Shown here: positions 1 to 9,412 of the stretch, piece after piece
Numbering within the stretch: the stretch's first letter is position 1
Layout of the letters: each line of letters opens with the position of its first letter
DNA from: Leptospira haakeii
GTDB lineage: Bacteria > Spirochaetota > Leptospiria > Leptospirales > Leptospiraceae
Length of the DNA: 64,000 nucleotides
Assembly: GCF_002812045.1 (NCBI RefSeq)
Contig: NZ_NPEG01000001.1
Location: 806,001-870,000 of the forward strand
Direction: 5' to 3'
Translations under genes and position numbers: made by a program
The notes under the pieces: model-generated
What the model was told of the DNA's origin: nothing
Seen by the model: only the letters and a program-made list of their open reading frames with translations
The model's database searches: none

Positions 1-1
1 G

Positions 2-145
2 ATCATGGTAGAAGTATCAGATTCAGTTTTAAGTCGCTGGCTCAGAGAAAGACAAGATAGCGCACTGGCGGATGGGATCTTACAAGAACTGAAAACTATG
101 CTTAAAGCTTATATGAATTATTATATCCAGAGAGGATCTAAATGA
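2..145 (+). CDS. C-terminal end of a truncated protein, possibly RecO
   Basis: The window opens inside a reading frame whose last 47 residues are visible; the true start lies upstream. The tail is helical and charged, with SRWLRERQDS near its start and ELKTMLKAYMNYYIQ near its end. A C-terminal Leu/Tyr-rich helix of this kind resembles the end of the recombination mediator RecO, but the fragment is too short to be sure. Its TGA overlaps the ATG of the rhomboid gene by four bases (ATGA), so the two are probably translationally coupled in one operon. Confidence 0.45.
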   Translation: MMVEVSDSVLSRWLRERQDSALADGILQELKTMLKAYMNYYIQRGSK

Positions 146-804
146 AGGCCTTTCTATTCGAATTTCCTCTTACTGCTTTTATAGTAGCCCTGATCACAAT
201 TTCTCAAATTTTTCTTACTATATTCGTTCCGGAAGAAATTATAAATGCGTTCTTTATCAGCCGGCCGGGAGAATTCTATCCTTGGAAATGGATCGGAATG
301 GTCTTCCTGCATGCTGACTTCACTCATTTGTTTTGGAATATGATCTTTCTATTTTTTTTAGGAAGGATCGTAGAATACAAAGTAGGCCAGGCAAAATGGC
401 TTCTTTTCTTTTTTATGGGCGCGCTTGTTTCCGGCGGTTTGGATTCTTTTGTAAGAGGAATGATCTTGGGAGAAAATCAACCTGCTATCGGAGCGTCCGG
501 AGCTGTATCCGGATTAGCTGCGGTTGCCGCTTTACTTTCTCCTTTTTCTATTCGAGTCAGAAAGAGAAGTTATCCTTTTCCAGTTTTCGCGGTAGCTTGG
601 CTTATGGTATATTCTGATATTACCAATTTATTTTCCAGGGACCAAGTGGCACATTGGGCACATTTAGGTGGATTTATCTCAGTAGTATTCACTGCATATT
701 TTTTGAATAATAAGATCAAACGAGAGCTGCATACCGGATTTGCTTTAAACCTAGTTTTCGTTGTCTTACTCTTGATCTTGGGATTTTTTGTCGGGGCAAG
801 ATAA
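142..804 (+). CDS. Rhomboid family intramembrane serine protease
   Basis: A 220-residue polytopic membrane protein, a usual size for a six-helix rhomboid. The catalytic serine is in IGASGAVSG (about residue 115-123), matching the family GxSG motif. The partner histidine is in HWAHLGGF (about 171-178) in a late membrane helix. HADFTHLFWNM near residue 55 matches the conserved H-x3-H-x3-N segment of loop L1 and helix 2. Rhomboids cleave substrates within or near their transmembrane helices; no substrate is evident here. The start is ATG preceded by GAGG with good spacing, and it overlaps the upstream stop. The next gene begins directly after its TAA. Confidence 0.9.
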   Translation: MKAFLFEFPLTAFIVALITISQIFLTIFVPEEIINAFFISRPGEFYPWKWIGMVFLHADFTHLFWNMIFLFFLGRIVEYKVGQAKWLLFFFMGALVSGGLDSFVRGMILGENQPAIGASGAVSGLAAVAALLSPFSIRVRKRSYPFPVFAVAWLMVYSDITNLFSRDQVAHWAHLGGFISVVFTAYFLNNKIKRELHTGFALNLVFVVLLLILGFFVGAR

Positions 805-2328
805 TTGATAGAAGTTCGATTTACTGCTTACGAATACAATTCAAACGATTCTTTCTCCAATTCAGTTTATGAAATGAAAGGTTCGGAAGAATCCGGTTGG
901 CAAATTTTACGAAATTCCTCTCCTTATTTAGAACTCGGAAAAGGTTATATACTTCTCAAAACAGAACTTTGCGGGATTTGCTCTACAGATTTAGATCGTA
1001 GATTTTTGCCTTTTCCGCTTCCTCAGATTATTGGTCATGAAGTAGTTGCATCCGATTATCTCACTGGCGAAAAATACGTATTAGAAATTAATGATACAGT
1101 AGTTTCCAGGGGAGAAGAGGCGGATCCTTTTTGCCAAGTTGGAATTCCAACGCATAGCCCAACTAGAATGGTATTGGGAATTGATCGTTTGCCTGGAGGA
1201 TTCGGGCCTTATATTCTCGCACCAAAGGGAAACTTGGTAGAAACCAAACAACTAGAAGATATGGAAGCAGTTCTATTGGAACCATTTGCCGCTTCATTGC
1301 ATGGTGTAGAAGTTTCTCTTAGCCGGGCCGGTTCAGATCTTAAAAAGATCGCAGTTTTAGGTCCAAGGCGTTTGGGTTCTCTAGTGATTGCTGCTTTAGA
1401 TCTATATCGAAAAAGGAATAATCTAAACTACGAAATTGTTTCTTTCATCCGACACCAAAACTTGGCGGATCTGACTTTAAGAATGGGTGCAGATCAGGTT
1501 TTATACTTTTCCAACCTTGGAGAAACTGGAGTTAAGGAAGGTCTTTTATTTGAAAAGAATGTAGGAACTCCAACAGCAGCTTCATGGTCCGATTATAAAC
1601 AAACTTTCGATCTTGTATTCGATACTACCGGTTCCATTTCCGGATTAGAAACTAGTATTCATCTTACTCAAAAAGAAATTCATAGAAAGACTACGAATGG
1701 TCAGGCATCTCTTGGAATTACTCATCTGACTGAGTTAGTAGTGGATGAGATTTCTATTACAAATCTCGGATCTGACTTTTTAGAATTGGTTTGGGGAATC
1801 GAAGCAAGTTCTCCCGTTTGGATTTTTGTTTCTTCTTCTCTTTCTTTAAACAAAGAGGAAAAGGAACTATTAGATAATCTGGAAAAGAAAGATAAAATTA
1901 GGATCTTTATAGGTTCAATTGAAGAAGGAACCGAGTTTTTGGAATCTAAAGAATTCCAAGGGAATCTCCCACGATTCGATTTTGCGATCGTAGATTCTTC
2001 TTCGGAACTGGACTTAGTGATCCGCCCGGATGTAAAGGAAGAAAAATCATTGGTTCGACCAAGAGGTTTTATTCTCGTTCCTAAATCTGCAGAGCGAGAA
2101 TCCAATTTGTTTTTAGATTGGATTACAAACGGCGGCATTTTGAGTACAAGTAGATGTGGTGATTTTGTTCGAACTAGAGAGCTTCTTGCATCCGAACCTG
2201 GATTTTTAAAATCAGTTTCTCAAAACTTGATCAGCAAAGAATTCGATTCCGGATCGATCCCGGAAGCCTATACCGATGCAAGAAAACCGGAGAATATAAA
2301 AGTGGTTGTCAGGCATAAAGCTTCCTGA
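805..2328 (+). CDS. Zinc-type medium-chain dehydrogenase-like protein with long C-terminal extension
   Basis: The N-terminal third matches the GroES-like half of medium-chain alcohol dehydrogenases. CGICSTDLD (about residue 57) and IIGHE (about 76) give the usual catalytic-zinc Cys and His-Glu, and GGFGPYILAP fits the following strand. The Cys cluster of the structural zinc lobe is reduced to a single Cys. A nucleotide-binding segment begins near KKIAVLGPRRLGS, where the usual GxGxxG is altered. The protein is about 507 residues against roughly 340 for the family, and the extra C-terminal region is unrecognised. Start is TTG immediately after the rhomboid stop. Substrate unknown; a redox-inactive role is possible given the altered cofactor motif. 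Confidence 0.7.
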   Translation: MIEVRFTAYEYNSNDSFSNSVYEMKGSEESGWQILRNSSPYLELGKGYILLKTELCGICSTDLDRRFLPFPLPQIIGHEVVASDYLTGEKYVLEINDTVVSRGEEADPFCQVGIPTHSPTRMVLGIDRLPGGFGPYILAPKGNLVETKQLEDMEAVLLEPFAASLHGVEVSLSRAGSDLKKIAVLGPRRLGSLVIAALDLYRKRNNLNYEIVSFIRHQNLADLTLRMGADQVLYFSNLGETGVKEGLLFEKNVGTPTAASWSDYKQTFDLVFDTTGSISGLETSIHLTQKEIHRKTTNGQASLGITHLTELVVDEISITNLGSDFLELVWGIEASSPVWIFVSSSLSLNKEEKELLDNLEKKDKIRIFIGSIEEGTEFLESKEFQGNLPRFDFAIVDSSSELDLVIRPDVKEEKSLVRPRGFILVPKSAERESNLFLDWITNGGILSTSRCGDFVRTRELLASEPGFLKSVSQNLISKEFDSGSIPEAYTDARKPENIKVVVRHKAS

Positions 2329-2358
2329 GCGAGTATTTAGTGACTTGCGAGGATAGCT

Positions 2359-2826
2359 TTGAGCAAACACGGTTTTTTTCAAATCACACAAAAGGTTTTT
2401 TTGAGAAAAGGAAAAGAACTTCTCATTCTTAGGGACCGCAAATCCGGATTCGGGGACCTTCCTGGTGGAAGGATGAACGAGGACGAATTTTACGGAGATT
2501 GGTTGGAAAGTTTGTCCAGAGAGTTAAAAGAAGAAATGGGTGAAGCTTGTGAGATCAAAATTCACCCACGGCCCATTCTCATCCATAAACATAGAGTCAG
2601 TGATGGAAATCATCCATGCGTGATTGTAGCTTATCATGGAGAATTCGTATCGGGAGAGATTACTCTCTCAGATGAGCATGATTATATTTCATGGGTGGAC
2701 GCTGCCACTTACGACCCTAAACCTTTATTTTTCGAATATATGTTGGATGCTCTGCAATTGTACCAAAAAGAATATGTTCCCCTGATACCTGATGGTAAAT
2801 TAAATCCTAAAGGTTGGTTGGTATGA
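2359..2826 (+). CDS. Nudix hydrolase
   Basis: A 155-residue single-domain Nudix protein. The box runs from [11 protein letters not shown] to [10 protein letters not shown] (about residues 35-62). It keeps the RE-x2-EE-x-G metal-binding core but has three extra residues between the first Glu and the RE pair, compared with G-x5-E-x7-RE. These enzymes hydrolyse nucleoside diphosphates linked to another group; the substrate cannot be predicted here. The start is TTG at 2359 with GAGGA six bases upstream. The TGA overlaps the next ATG, so the pair is likely co-expressed. Confidence 0.85.
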   Translation: MSKHGFFQITQKVFLRKGKELLILRDRKSGFGDLPGGRMNEDEFYGDWLESLSRELKEEMGEACEIKIHPRPILIHKHRVSDGNHPCVIVAYHGEFVSGEITLSDEHDYISWVDAATYDPKPLFFEYMLDALQLYQKEYVPLIPDGKLNPKGWLV

Positions 2827-3863
2827 GCCCGTTCGTAAGGAATGCACTCGCATCTTTAGTTTTAGTTCCGATCTTCGCGTTTATCGGATGGCTTCTCTCT
2901 GGAGTTTCTTTAAGCGAAGAAGAGTTCCAAAAAAGGATCTCTAAAAAAGAAACCAAAACCGTTTCCTTAGGTTGGGATAGAAGGTCCGGAAATTTACTTA
3001 TCGTTCAGTTGGAATTCAAACCTGAATATTTTACCAGAGAAGACAGATTTAGAGCCTGGTTAGAAGAACCTCTTGCCCTTGCAAAAGAAAAAGGCTGGTT
3101 ACAAAATTCCACGATCGTTGCATTTCCTCCAGAGATAGGAAATTATTTTTTCCTAATGGATTCCAGAAAGGATCTTTTGGATTCGGAAAATATCGACTCT
3201 GCTTGGAACTGGGCATTATTTTTCCAAAGGATCTCTATTAAAAACTTCTCCCGCGTACTGGATGGAGATGCTGTATCTTTTGAGATTGCTCAAGATTCTA
3301 AGGAAAGATATGAAAGGATTTTTGGAGACCTGGCAAAAATGTATGGGGTTTCCATTTTAGCAGGATCAATTTGTTTACCTTCTCCTGAAGTGAAAGAAGG
3401 AAAACTTTCCATCAAACCAGGTGAATGGCAAGAAAGAGCATACATATTCGATTCTTCCGGAAAGTTTGTAGAAGGTTCTTTGCTTAGAACTTCTAATCAA
3501 AAATCGGAAGCGGCACAAGCTGCAAGTTCCGAAAAAGAAATTCTGCCTGAAGTCTGGGTAGCCAATCTGTCTTCCGGTAGATTAGGGATCTTATTCACGG
3601 AAGATCTAAAATCCCCACTAATGGAAGAGATTGTTAAAAAAACTTATGTAAGTAAATTGATCGGACTTGGCTCTCAAGAAGACGAAGGCAAGTTCAGAGA
3701 ATGGATTAAAAATTCTTCTTTTGAATCCAGCGGACAAGTTCAGTTTTCCGGAAAAGTTTGGAACCAAGAATTTCCAGCAAAAAGTTTTGCAAAGACACGT
3801 TACGGTTCCCCTGAACCTATAGAAGGCCAAAAGGGAAACCTGATCATTAATATCTTTTTTTAA
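2823..3863 (+). CDS. Membrane-anchored nitrilase-fold protein, probably catalytically degenerate
   Basis: About 346 residues with one N-terminal membrane helix (residues 5-28) followed by a carbon-nitrogen hydrolase-like fold. [11 protein letters not shown] (about 98-108) matches the segment holding the catalytic Glu, and [11 protein letters not shown] matches a following core strand. The stretch after [14 protein letters not shown], where the family has its catalytic Lys, reads LLRTSN. The strand that should carry the catalytic Cys reads RLGILFTED with no Cys. An amidase activity is therefore doubtful. ATG at 2823 is chosen because it overlaps the upstream TGA (ATGA); a TTG nine bases earlier is possible. 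The gene ends just before a convergent lipoprotein gene. Confidence 0.65.
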   Translation: MSPFVRNALASLVLVPIFAFIGWLLSGVSLSEEEFQKRISKKETKTVSLGWDRRSGNLLIVQLEFKPEYFTREDRFRAWLEEPLALAKEKGWLQNSTIVAFPPEIGNYFFLMDSRKDLLDSENIDSAWNWALFFQRISIKNFSRVLDGDAVSFEIAQDSKERYERIFGDLAKMYGVSILAGSICLPSPEVKEGKLSIKPGEWQERAYIFDSSGKFVEGSLLRTSNQKSEAAQAASSEKEILPEVWVANLSSGRLGILFTEDLKSPLMEEIVKKTYVSKLIGLGSQEDEGKFREWIKNSSFESSGQVQFSGKVWNQEFPAKSFAKTRYGSPEPIEGQKGNLIINIFF

Positions 3864-3867
3864 AGAA

Positions 3868-4968
3868 TTATTTATCTCTGGCTTCTTCGTACAATTTGAG
3901 GATTCTCCAATCTTCTTCCGGAAAATCCAAATTGGTTAGATACAATCCACCTTTTTCATTTTCGCAAAGAACTTTGTTCTGATCTACAAGCCAGATCCTT
4001 TCACAAAGTAAGGGCAACACTTGGCTTTTGCGAGAAGGTCCCCAAAGATGGACTTTGCCCGAATAATTAGAAACGAATTCATTTTTACCTGGAAGTTTCC
4101 AAGGATTGATCTCTTTTCTGCTAATAGTAAATAGTTTACTACTAGAAGGTTTGCCTTTTCCTAACTGCAGTCTTCTTAAATGAAGCCTACCGATGGAACC
4201 ACCCAGATAGTATGCGGAGTCTCCGGTGCCATAATAGATTAACGGGCTGATGACTTCTTGGTCTATTTTCTCTACTGATTTTTTTTCGGGTTGGAAATAG
4301 TATAAATAATAAGAGCCTGCATTTCCGGAGAAGAGTAAGAAATCTTTTCCGATCGGATATAAAAAGAATCTGGCTTTGAGTCCTGAAAAAGGTGGAGTGA
4401 TCTTTTCTTTAGAGACGATCAGTTTAGGAGTTCGAGGCTCTACAGTTTTCTCTTCATAGAGTTGGTTGTCTACGAAGTAGTAAATTTTGGAACCGTCTTC
4501 CGAGATCCCCCCTCTGTTCCTACAGGAAATTTGTGCACCTGATTCATACAAAAGATCATTATTTTTTAATGATATAGCAAACAAACGGCAACCGTTTGTC
4601 ATTGGATATTCCGCCAGAGCAAAGTTCGCATTTAAGGAAACTGCAAGAGAAGCGGGGACCTCGTCCAAACTTTTGGAACCATTGGACCCGTCGCTGGTAT
4701 CTCTCCAGATTAGTTTGCTATCTTCTAGATATACTAATCTTTTTCTGTCATAAGATAGTTCGACTATTCTAGGAGTTTCCGGTTTTTCGGAAGAAAGAAC
4801 TTCGTCGTCGGATTTAGGTTTTACCAGATAATCCTTTAACATACCGGAAGCTTTTTCATAGCTCTGCTCTTCCAGTAACTCTTGGATTTCTTCTATTAAA
4901 CTTTCCTGCTTACTTTTACAATTCCAGGAAAGAAAAACCAGTAATAAGAAAGATAAGACTCTGATCAT
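3868..4968 (-). CDS. Putative lipoprotein, possible beta-propeller-like repeats
   Basis: The N-terminus is a short basic-hydrophobic signal ending FLSWNC, a relaxed spirochaetal lipobox, so the mature protein should be lipid-anchored at Cys17. A charged helix (residues 20-50) links to a body rich in short beta-strand patterns with recurring Gly/Asp turns, for example SYDRKRLVYLEDSKLIWRD and EDGSKIYYFVDNQLYEE. This suggests WD40/TolB-like blades, but no blade signature is clean enough to name a family. Function unknown. It lies convergent to the nitrilase-like gene with four bases between them. EcsC-like and prfA genes lie on its other side. Confidence 0.6.
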   Translation of the reverse strand: MIRVLSFLLLVFLSWNCKSKQESLIEEIQELLEEQSYEKASGMLKDYLVKPKSDDEVLSSEKPETPRIVELSYDRKRLVYLEDSKLIWRDTSDGSNGSKSLDEVPASLAVSLNANFALAEYPMTNGCRLFAISLKNNDLLYESGAQISCRNRGGISEDGSKIYYFVDNQLYEEKTVEPRTPKLIVSKEKITPPFSGLKARFFLYPIGKDFLLFSGNAGSYYLYYFQPEKKSVEKIDQEVISPLIYYGTGDSAYYLGGSIGRLHLRRLQLGKGKPSSSKLFTISRKEINPWKLPGKNEFVSNYSGKVHLWGPSRKSQVLPLLCERIWLVDQNKVLCENEKGGLYLTNLDFPEEDWRILKLYEEARDK

Positions 4969-4991
4969 TAGATAGGACTTAGATTTTGAGT

Positions 4992-5615
4992 TCAGGCAGT
5001 TTCCTCAGCCCAAGGCTCGTCCGATTGGACGCTAATAATATCTTTAGAAAATAATTTCTGAGCTCTGGATGCTACATTACGAGTTTCCAAAAAGGAATAC
5101 CCTCCAGAAAGTAAGGACCCGAAAATCGGGAGCCAAAATCCGTTTTTAGGTTTTGCAAACTTCTTCCCTTTGATGAGACCTTTCGCGATCTGATAAGTTG
5201 CTTCTTGCAGAAGTTTCCAAGCCATAGGTCGAATCAAGACCCTAGCTCCTGCATCTTTGAGAACGTTCCTGAAAAATGAGGTCTTGTCCTTGAATAAACA
5301 ATAAGCCATAAGTTCCGGTGTAACCTGATGCTCTTTTCCGTATAAAGCGGCGATGTCTTTTACCAATTTACCTTGGAGCCTTAAGACTAGAATAATTTCG
5401 GGAGCCAATGTAACAAGCCCCAAACGTCCTTGGGGAAGGGCAAGAGCTGCGCTCGCCGCTCCGGATTGGAGAGAAGATTTTTGGGTCAACTCTTGGATGA
5501 GTTCATCAGGCGATCCTATGGTCTTAGCATAGGGGCTACGATAGGAATGCAGGCCGGATAAAAGATTCAGTATCTGATCGGAAACTGCTGAGAGAATCGA
5601 ATTGTAGTTTTCCAT
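4992..5615 (-). CDS. EcsC family protein
   Basis: The region RLGLVTLAPEIILVLRLQGKLVKDIAALYG followed by a helical C-terminus with a Gly/Ser-rich hydrophobic stretch (LPIFGSLLSGGYSFLETR) is typical of the EcsC domain. This family was named from the Bacillus ecs locus and its biochemical role is unclear. I chose the ATG at 5615, giving 207 residues. A longer frame reaches 5726 but would run into the divergent prfA coding region, and its extra N-terminus looks non-native. No clear Shine-Dalgarno precedes either start. It diverges from prfA with about 40 bases between starts. Confidence 0.7.
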   Translation of the reverse strand: MENYNSILSAVSDQILNLLSGLHSYRSPYAKTIGSPDELIQELTQKSSLQSGAASAALALPQGRLGLVTLAPEIILVLRLQGKLVKDIAALYGKEHQVTPELMAYCLFKDKTSFFRNVLKDAGARVLIRPMAWKLLQEATYQIAKGLIKGKKFAKPKNGFWLPIFGSLLSGGYSFLETRNVASRAQKLFSKDIISVQSDEPWAEETA

Positions 5616-5655
5616 GTAGAGGAGTAAGGTACCAAGGCAATGGGATACGGTTTCT

Positions 5656-6720
5656 ATGTTAGACAGACTAGAAAAAATACAACAAAAATACCTCAAAATA
5701 TCGGACGAACTTACAACCGCGTCCAATCCGGATGATTTAAAACGACTTTATAAGGAACGTTCCCGACTCACGCCCTTATTCGATAAAATTACCGAGTATC
5801 AAAAATTAATTCAAAATAAAAAAGACGCCGAAGAACTTTTAAAAACCGAAAAAGACGGGGATATGCGCTCCATGTACGAAGAGGAGCGCAAAGAAGCAGA
5901 AGAAAGGATAGAAAGTTTGGAGAAGGAGTTGGAAATCCTACTTCTTCCCCCTGATCCGAATTCCGGCAAAAATATATTACTCGAGATACGAGCAGGAACC
6001 GGCGGAGAAGAAGCAGGACTATTCGTTTCAGACCTATTTAGAATGTACACTAAGTATGCGGACAAACAAGGCATCCGTCATGAGATTATAGATTCTTCTC
6101 CAACTGGGATAGGCGGATTAAAAGAGATCATCTTCGCGATGGAAAATGATAAGGCCTATGATCTTTTTAAATTCGAAGCGGGAACTCATAGAGTACAAAG
6201 AATTCCTGCAACAGAATCCGGAGGAAGGATCCATACAAGTGCTGTGACCGTTGCAGTTTTACCGGAAGCAGAAGAGTCTGAGATCAATATCAATGAAAAC
6301 GATCTTAGAGTGGATGTGTATCGTTCTTCCGGATCCGGTGGACAGCACGTTAACACCACCGACTCTGCAGTTCGTATTACTCACATTCCGACGGGGATCG
6401 CAGTTGCATGTCAGGATGAAAAGTCCCAACATAAAAACAAAGCGAAAGCGATGAGGATCTTAAGCGCTAGGATATTGGAAAAGCAGGCAGAAGAAAAGAA
6501 AGCCGCAGCTGATGCTCTAAAAAAACAGATGGTTGGTTCAGGAGACAGATCCGAAAGAATACGAACTTATAATTTTCCACAAGGAAGATGTACAGATCAT
6601 AGGATCGGATTTACTAGTCATAATCTTTCTGCTATAATGGAAGGAGATCTGGACGACCTGATCAACGCCTTAACAGAAGAAGACAGAGTTAAGCGCCTCG
6701 CAAATTCACAGGCAAATTAG
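5656..6720 (+). CDS. prfA: Peptide chain release factor 1
   Basis: RF1 recognises UAA and UAG in the ribosomal A site and triggers peptide release. The GGQ motif, which inserts into the peptidyl-transferase centre, is in [16 protein letters not shown] (about residue 230). The length of 354 residues is normal and the N-terminal coiled coil is present. The anticodon-mimic region follows [16 protein letters not shown], whose preceding EAGTHRVQR is typical of RF1/RF2. The partner methyltransferase gene prmC, often directly downstream of prfA, is not adjacent here. Confidence 0.97.
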   Translation: MLDRLEKIQQKYLKISDELTTASNPDDLKRLYKERSRLTPLFDKITEYQKLIQNKKDAEELLKTEKDGDMRSMYEEERKEAEERIESLEKELEILLLPPDPNSGKNILLEIRAGTGGEEAGLFVSDLFRMYTKYADKQGIRHEIIDSSPTGIGGLKEIIFAMENDKAYDLFKFEAGTHRVQRIPATESGGRIHTSAVTVAVLPEAEESEININENDLRVDVYRSSGSGGQHVNTTDSAVRITHIPTGIAVACQDEKSQHKNKAKAMRILSARILEKQAEEKKAAADALKKQMVGSGDRSERIRTYNFPQGRCTDHRIGFTSHNLSAIMEGDLDDLINALTEEDRVKRLANSQAN

Positions 6721-6797
6721 AACCGTTTTAGACTTCTGTTCGTCCAACCGAATAAAGTTGATGTTTCTGCCTAAAATTTTGCGATGGTAATCAGAGT

Positions 6798-8300
6798 ATG
6801 ATACTAGAGATAGAAGAACCGCATCGAAGGATCTGCGGGGAAAGAATACCATTCGAAAATATACACGCGGTTTCCATGAGTCTTCCCGAAGTCGCTGACG
6901 TGATCGGATACGAAGAAAAAAGAACCGAAACTCTTTCCAGATTAAAAGCGGGGTATCCTCGCTTTGTAGCTCATGCATATATAGAAAAAATTTTAGATTA
7001 TAATAGAGAGACCAAGGGAGTAGATGGTCCTCAGTTTATAGTAAATTCCCGCAAAGCCGCCGATCATATCGTTTCATTCTTCCAAGTAGAAGGCGCAAGA
7101 ATTATAGAAGACGAAGGCATCATTACCTTAACCATACCTTCTCATAAAGAAAACGAATCCAAGATATTGTCCTTCATCCAACATACAGGATGTTTATTAT
7201 CTTCTCGCAAAGCAGAGGATTATTTATTCAAAAAAGGACTTATCGATTCTATTTACAAAGAAGAATCCAGAAAAGAAGAACCTTACGAAAGGGTAGAAGC
7301 ATCGCTATCCGCCTTATATCCGGACAAAAATTTGCAAGTATACCTGGCAACATCCGGAATGAATGCAGTTTATGCTGCTTTTAGAGCGTTAGATCGAATT
7401 CGTGCAGAAGAAGGAAAAGATATCTGGCTCAGACTCGGGTGGTTATACGTAGATAATATTAGAATATTAGAAAAATATTCTAGAGGCTCTCATATATTCC
7501 ATGATGTAGTCGATCTAAAAGAACTAGAGGAATTCCTTTCTAAAGAAGGCCATAGAGTAGCCGCAATCCTTACTGAATCTCCTACAAACCCCCTCATCCA
7601 AGTTCCCGATTATCCTGAACTCAAAAAACTTTTGGAAAAATATGGAATTCCATTGGTGGCGGATATTTCCGTGGCTGGTTCTGCAGTTGTGGATCTTTCC
7701 CCATATGCGGATGTGATCGTGGAGAGTTTGACAAAGTTTGCATCCGGACATGCAGACGTGATGATGGGCGCTTTATTTTTAAATCCTTCATCTACATATT
7801 TTGAGAAGTTGAAGAACGATTGTCCTGAGTTTTTGGAAATTCCTTATATCAGAGATTGCGAACGTATGTCCTTCGAGTTGGAAGGTTATATTGAAAGAGT
7901 CAAAGAGATCGGAAGGAATGCTGCAAAACTTGCAAACTTCTTCTCAAATCATCCTAAGATCAAAGCAGTTCATTGGAGTGGCTCTGAAGAAAATCACGGG
8001 AACTTTTCCAAAATAGCAAGAGATAAAGATCTGCATTGTGGAGTGATCACTATCGAACCTGGAGTTCCTTTGGAACCATTTTATAATTCCTTAAGATTAT
8101 TAAAAGGGCCGAGTTTCGGGACCGAATTTACTCTGAATATGTTGTACATGTATTTGGCTCACTATGAGTTAGTGTCTACAGAAGCAGGCAGGGGATTTTT
8201 GAAAGAAGTAGGGTTGGATCCAAACCTGATTCGAATTTCTATCGGCCGAGAAAATCCAGAACTTCTAATTGCTGAATACAAAAAAGCTCTGGGGGATTAA
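6798..8300 (+). CDS. PLP-dependent Cys/Met metabolism enzyme, cystathionine gamma-synthase-like
   Basis: A 500-residue fold-type I PLP enzyme. The internal-aldimine lysine is in [16 protein letters not shown] (about residue 315), and [13 protein letters not shown] and [12 protein letters not shown] match the cofactor-binding strands of the Cys/Met metabolism family. [14 protein letters not shown] gives the phosphate-binding turn. About 120 extra residues precede the usual enzyme start, as in fungal Str2-type cystathionine gamma-synthases rather than the 390-residue bacterial MetB. The likely role is transsulfuration or methionine synthesis from an activated homoserine, but O-acylhomoserine sulfhydrylase activity cannot be excluded. 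Its 3' end forms part of a terminator that serves the convergent gene. Confidence 0.75.
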   Translation: MILEIEEPHRRICGERIPFENIHAVSMSLPEVADVIGYEEKRTETLSRLKAGYPRFVAHAYIEKILDYNRETKGVDGPQFIVNSRKAADHIVSFFQVEGARIIEDEGIITLTIPSHKENESKILSFIQHTGCLLSSRKAEDYLFKKGLIDSIYKEESRKEEPYERVEASLSALYPDKNLQVYLATSGMNAVYAAFRALDRIRAEEGKDIWLRLGWLYVDNIRILEKYSRGSHIFHDVVDLKELEEFLSKEGHRVAAILTESPTNPLIQVPDYPELKKLLEKYGIPLVADISVAGSAVVDLSPYADVIVESLTKFASGHADVMMGALFLNPSSTYFEKLKNDCPEFLEIPYIRDCERMSFELEGYIERVKEIGRNAAKLANFFSNHPKIKAVHWSGSEENHGNFSKIARDKDLHCGVITIEPGVPLEPFYNSLRLLKGPSFGTEFTLNMLYMYLAHYELVSTEAGRGFLKEVGLDPNLIRISIGRENPELLIAEYKKALGD

Positions 8301-8311
8301 CCCGCCAGAGC
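8280..8311 (-). terminator. Intrinsic terminator for the gene at 8345-9244
   Basis: Read on the minus strand, GCTCTGGCGGG and CCCCCAGAGC form a strong stem (one bulged base, TTAAT loop) followed directly by six T residues. The hairpin overlaps the last codons of the convergent plus-strand gene. On the plus strand it is not followed by a T run, so it should work mainly for the minus gene. Confidence 0.75.
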
Positions 8312-8344
8312 CAAAAATTTGAACGGTTCTAAAGAAGACGAATC

Positions 8345-9244
8345 TTAGGCCGCGGAACGAACACTTTGTAGTTTGCCACCAGTTTCAGTTTCCGATTGTA
8401 AAACATTTTTATAGAAAACTTGGAACAATCCAAATTTAGAAATTCCTAAAGTATAGATCACAAGGGTGGAAACGATTGTCCCGAGTATCCAACCCAGTTG
8501 GTGGATAATTATACTGGAGATAATTGCAAATCCCAAAGCACCCACGAACACAGTTGCTAAGAACGCAATTGTAGAAGCAAAACCGGAAGGAGATTTTCTA
8601 ACTGAAAATTCTCCGGTGCCACCTAATTCCCAACCTTCTTTTTCGATCTTTAGAAGTGAAACGATCAGAACAGGAACTAAGATCACACCCATTGCATATA
8701 ATGTGATGGCAACATCGGAGGTTAACCAGTTGATTGCAGTTCCCCAAGTCCAGTTATTTTGGAATTGCTCCACTGACTCAGAGAAAAATCTTTTATAACC
8801 TGTTCCATCCCATCCGTGAACTAGGATGAAGAACATTCCAAAATATCCCACAGGAACTTGCAGATAAGCTAAGAAATTTTTCCCTGCTTCGATTAATTTC
8901 CAAACTACCCAGAAGCCTAAGATCCCCTGCGAAATATTCGTTAAACCGAATAATGCCACAAGCCAACCAGGCATTGTCTTATCTCCAGCATGCATTGTTT
9001 CCCAGCTAGTAAACTGCCAGACGAGATATAAACCTGACGGAGCGAATAATAAACCTAAATAAAGAAGATTAGAGATGAAGTAGGTATTCTTCCAAAATTG
9101 GACCTTACCCTTCTCTTCTTTTTTGATGGAAGGAAGAGAACCCGCTGTGGTTTCTCCTGCCTGCAATTTTTTAATTTGGCGAGCTGCGGCCATTGCATAA
9201 CCGGCTCCCAGGCCGTAGGCCCAAAAAACATCCACTTGAACCAT
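8345..9244 (-). CDS. Conserved integral membrane protein of unknown function
   Basis: A 299-residue protein with about seven or eight hydrophobic segments, among them ISNLLYLGLLFAPSGLYLVW, LPVLIVSLL-type stretches and FGAIISSIIIHQLGW-like stretches. I do not recognise a family. Aromatic residues and HGWDGTGYKRFF lie between helices. Start is ATG at 9244 with GAGGAG upstream on the minus strand. A consensus TTGACA lies about 60 bases upstream, with a perfect 16-bp palindrome between it and the gene. The gene is divergent from a lipoprotein hydrolase, which suggests shared control by the TetR protein encoded at 10350-10976. Confidence 0.7.
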   Translation of the reverse strand: MVQVDVFWAYGLGAGYAMAAARQIKKLQAGETTAGSLPSIKKEEKGKVQFWKNTYFISNLLYLGLLFAPSGLYLVWQFTSWETMHAGDKTMPGWLVALFGLTNISQGILGFWVVWKLIEAGKNFLAYLQVPVGYFGMFFILVHGWDGTGYKRFFSESVEQFQNNWTWGTAINWLTSDVAITLYAMGVILVPVLIVSLLKIEKEGWELGGTGEFSVRKSPSGFASTIAFLATVFVGALGFAIISSIIIHQLGWILGTIVSTLVIYTLGISKFGLFQVFYKNVLQSETETGGKLQSVRSAA

Positions 9245-9278
9245 TGGATTCTAAACTCCTCACCTTAATTGAATATAA

Positions 9279-9294
9279 GAATGACATGTCATTC
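9279..9294. promoter_or_regulatory. Perfect 16-bp palindrome, candidate TetR operator 1
   Basis: GAATGACATGTCATTC is a perfect palindrome. It lies downstream of a consensus minus-strand -35 box (TTGACA, complement of 9301-9306) in the promoter region of the 8345-9244 gene. Its half-site GAATGAC recurs in the second inverted repeat at 9356-9377, and a TetR gene is about 1 kb away, so an operator role is plausible. Confidence 0.6.
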
Positions 9295-9300
9295 AGTTTT

Positions 9301-9306
9301 TGTCAA
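9301..9306 (-). promoter_or_regulatory. Candidate -35 box for the minus-strand membrane-protein gene
   Basis: On the minus strand this reads TTGACA, a perfect sigma-70 -35 hexamer. The -10 is unclear: CATTCT lies at a 17-base spacing and TATATT at 23. The 16-bp palindrome sits within this spacer, so a bound repressor would block polymerase. Confidence 0.4.
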
Positions 9307-9355
9307 TAGGGGAAATCTAAAAATTTCAAAGAAAAACGTGTTTTACTTTGGGATT

Positions 9356-9377
9356 GGAATGACGTATCTGTCATTCC
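9356..9377. promoter_or_regulatory. Inverted repeat, candidate TetR operator 2
   Basis: GGAATGAC, six bases, GTCATTCC: perfect 8-bp arms with the same half-site as the palindrome 80 bp away, but a wider spacer. It overlaps a possible -10 (TATCTG at 9365-9370) placed 17 bases after TTTACT. The hydrolase ATG lies 35 bases downstream. Confidence 0.55.
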
Positions 9378-9412
9378 GATTGGGTGGGAATTTTCATTAA
9401 AACAGGGAAATT

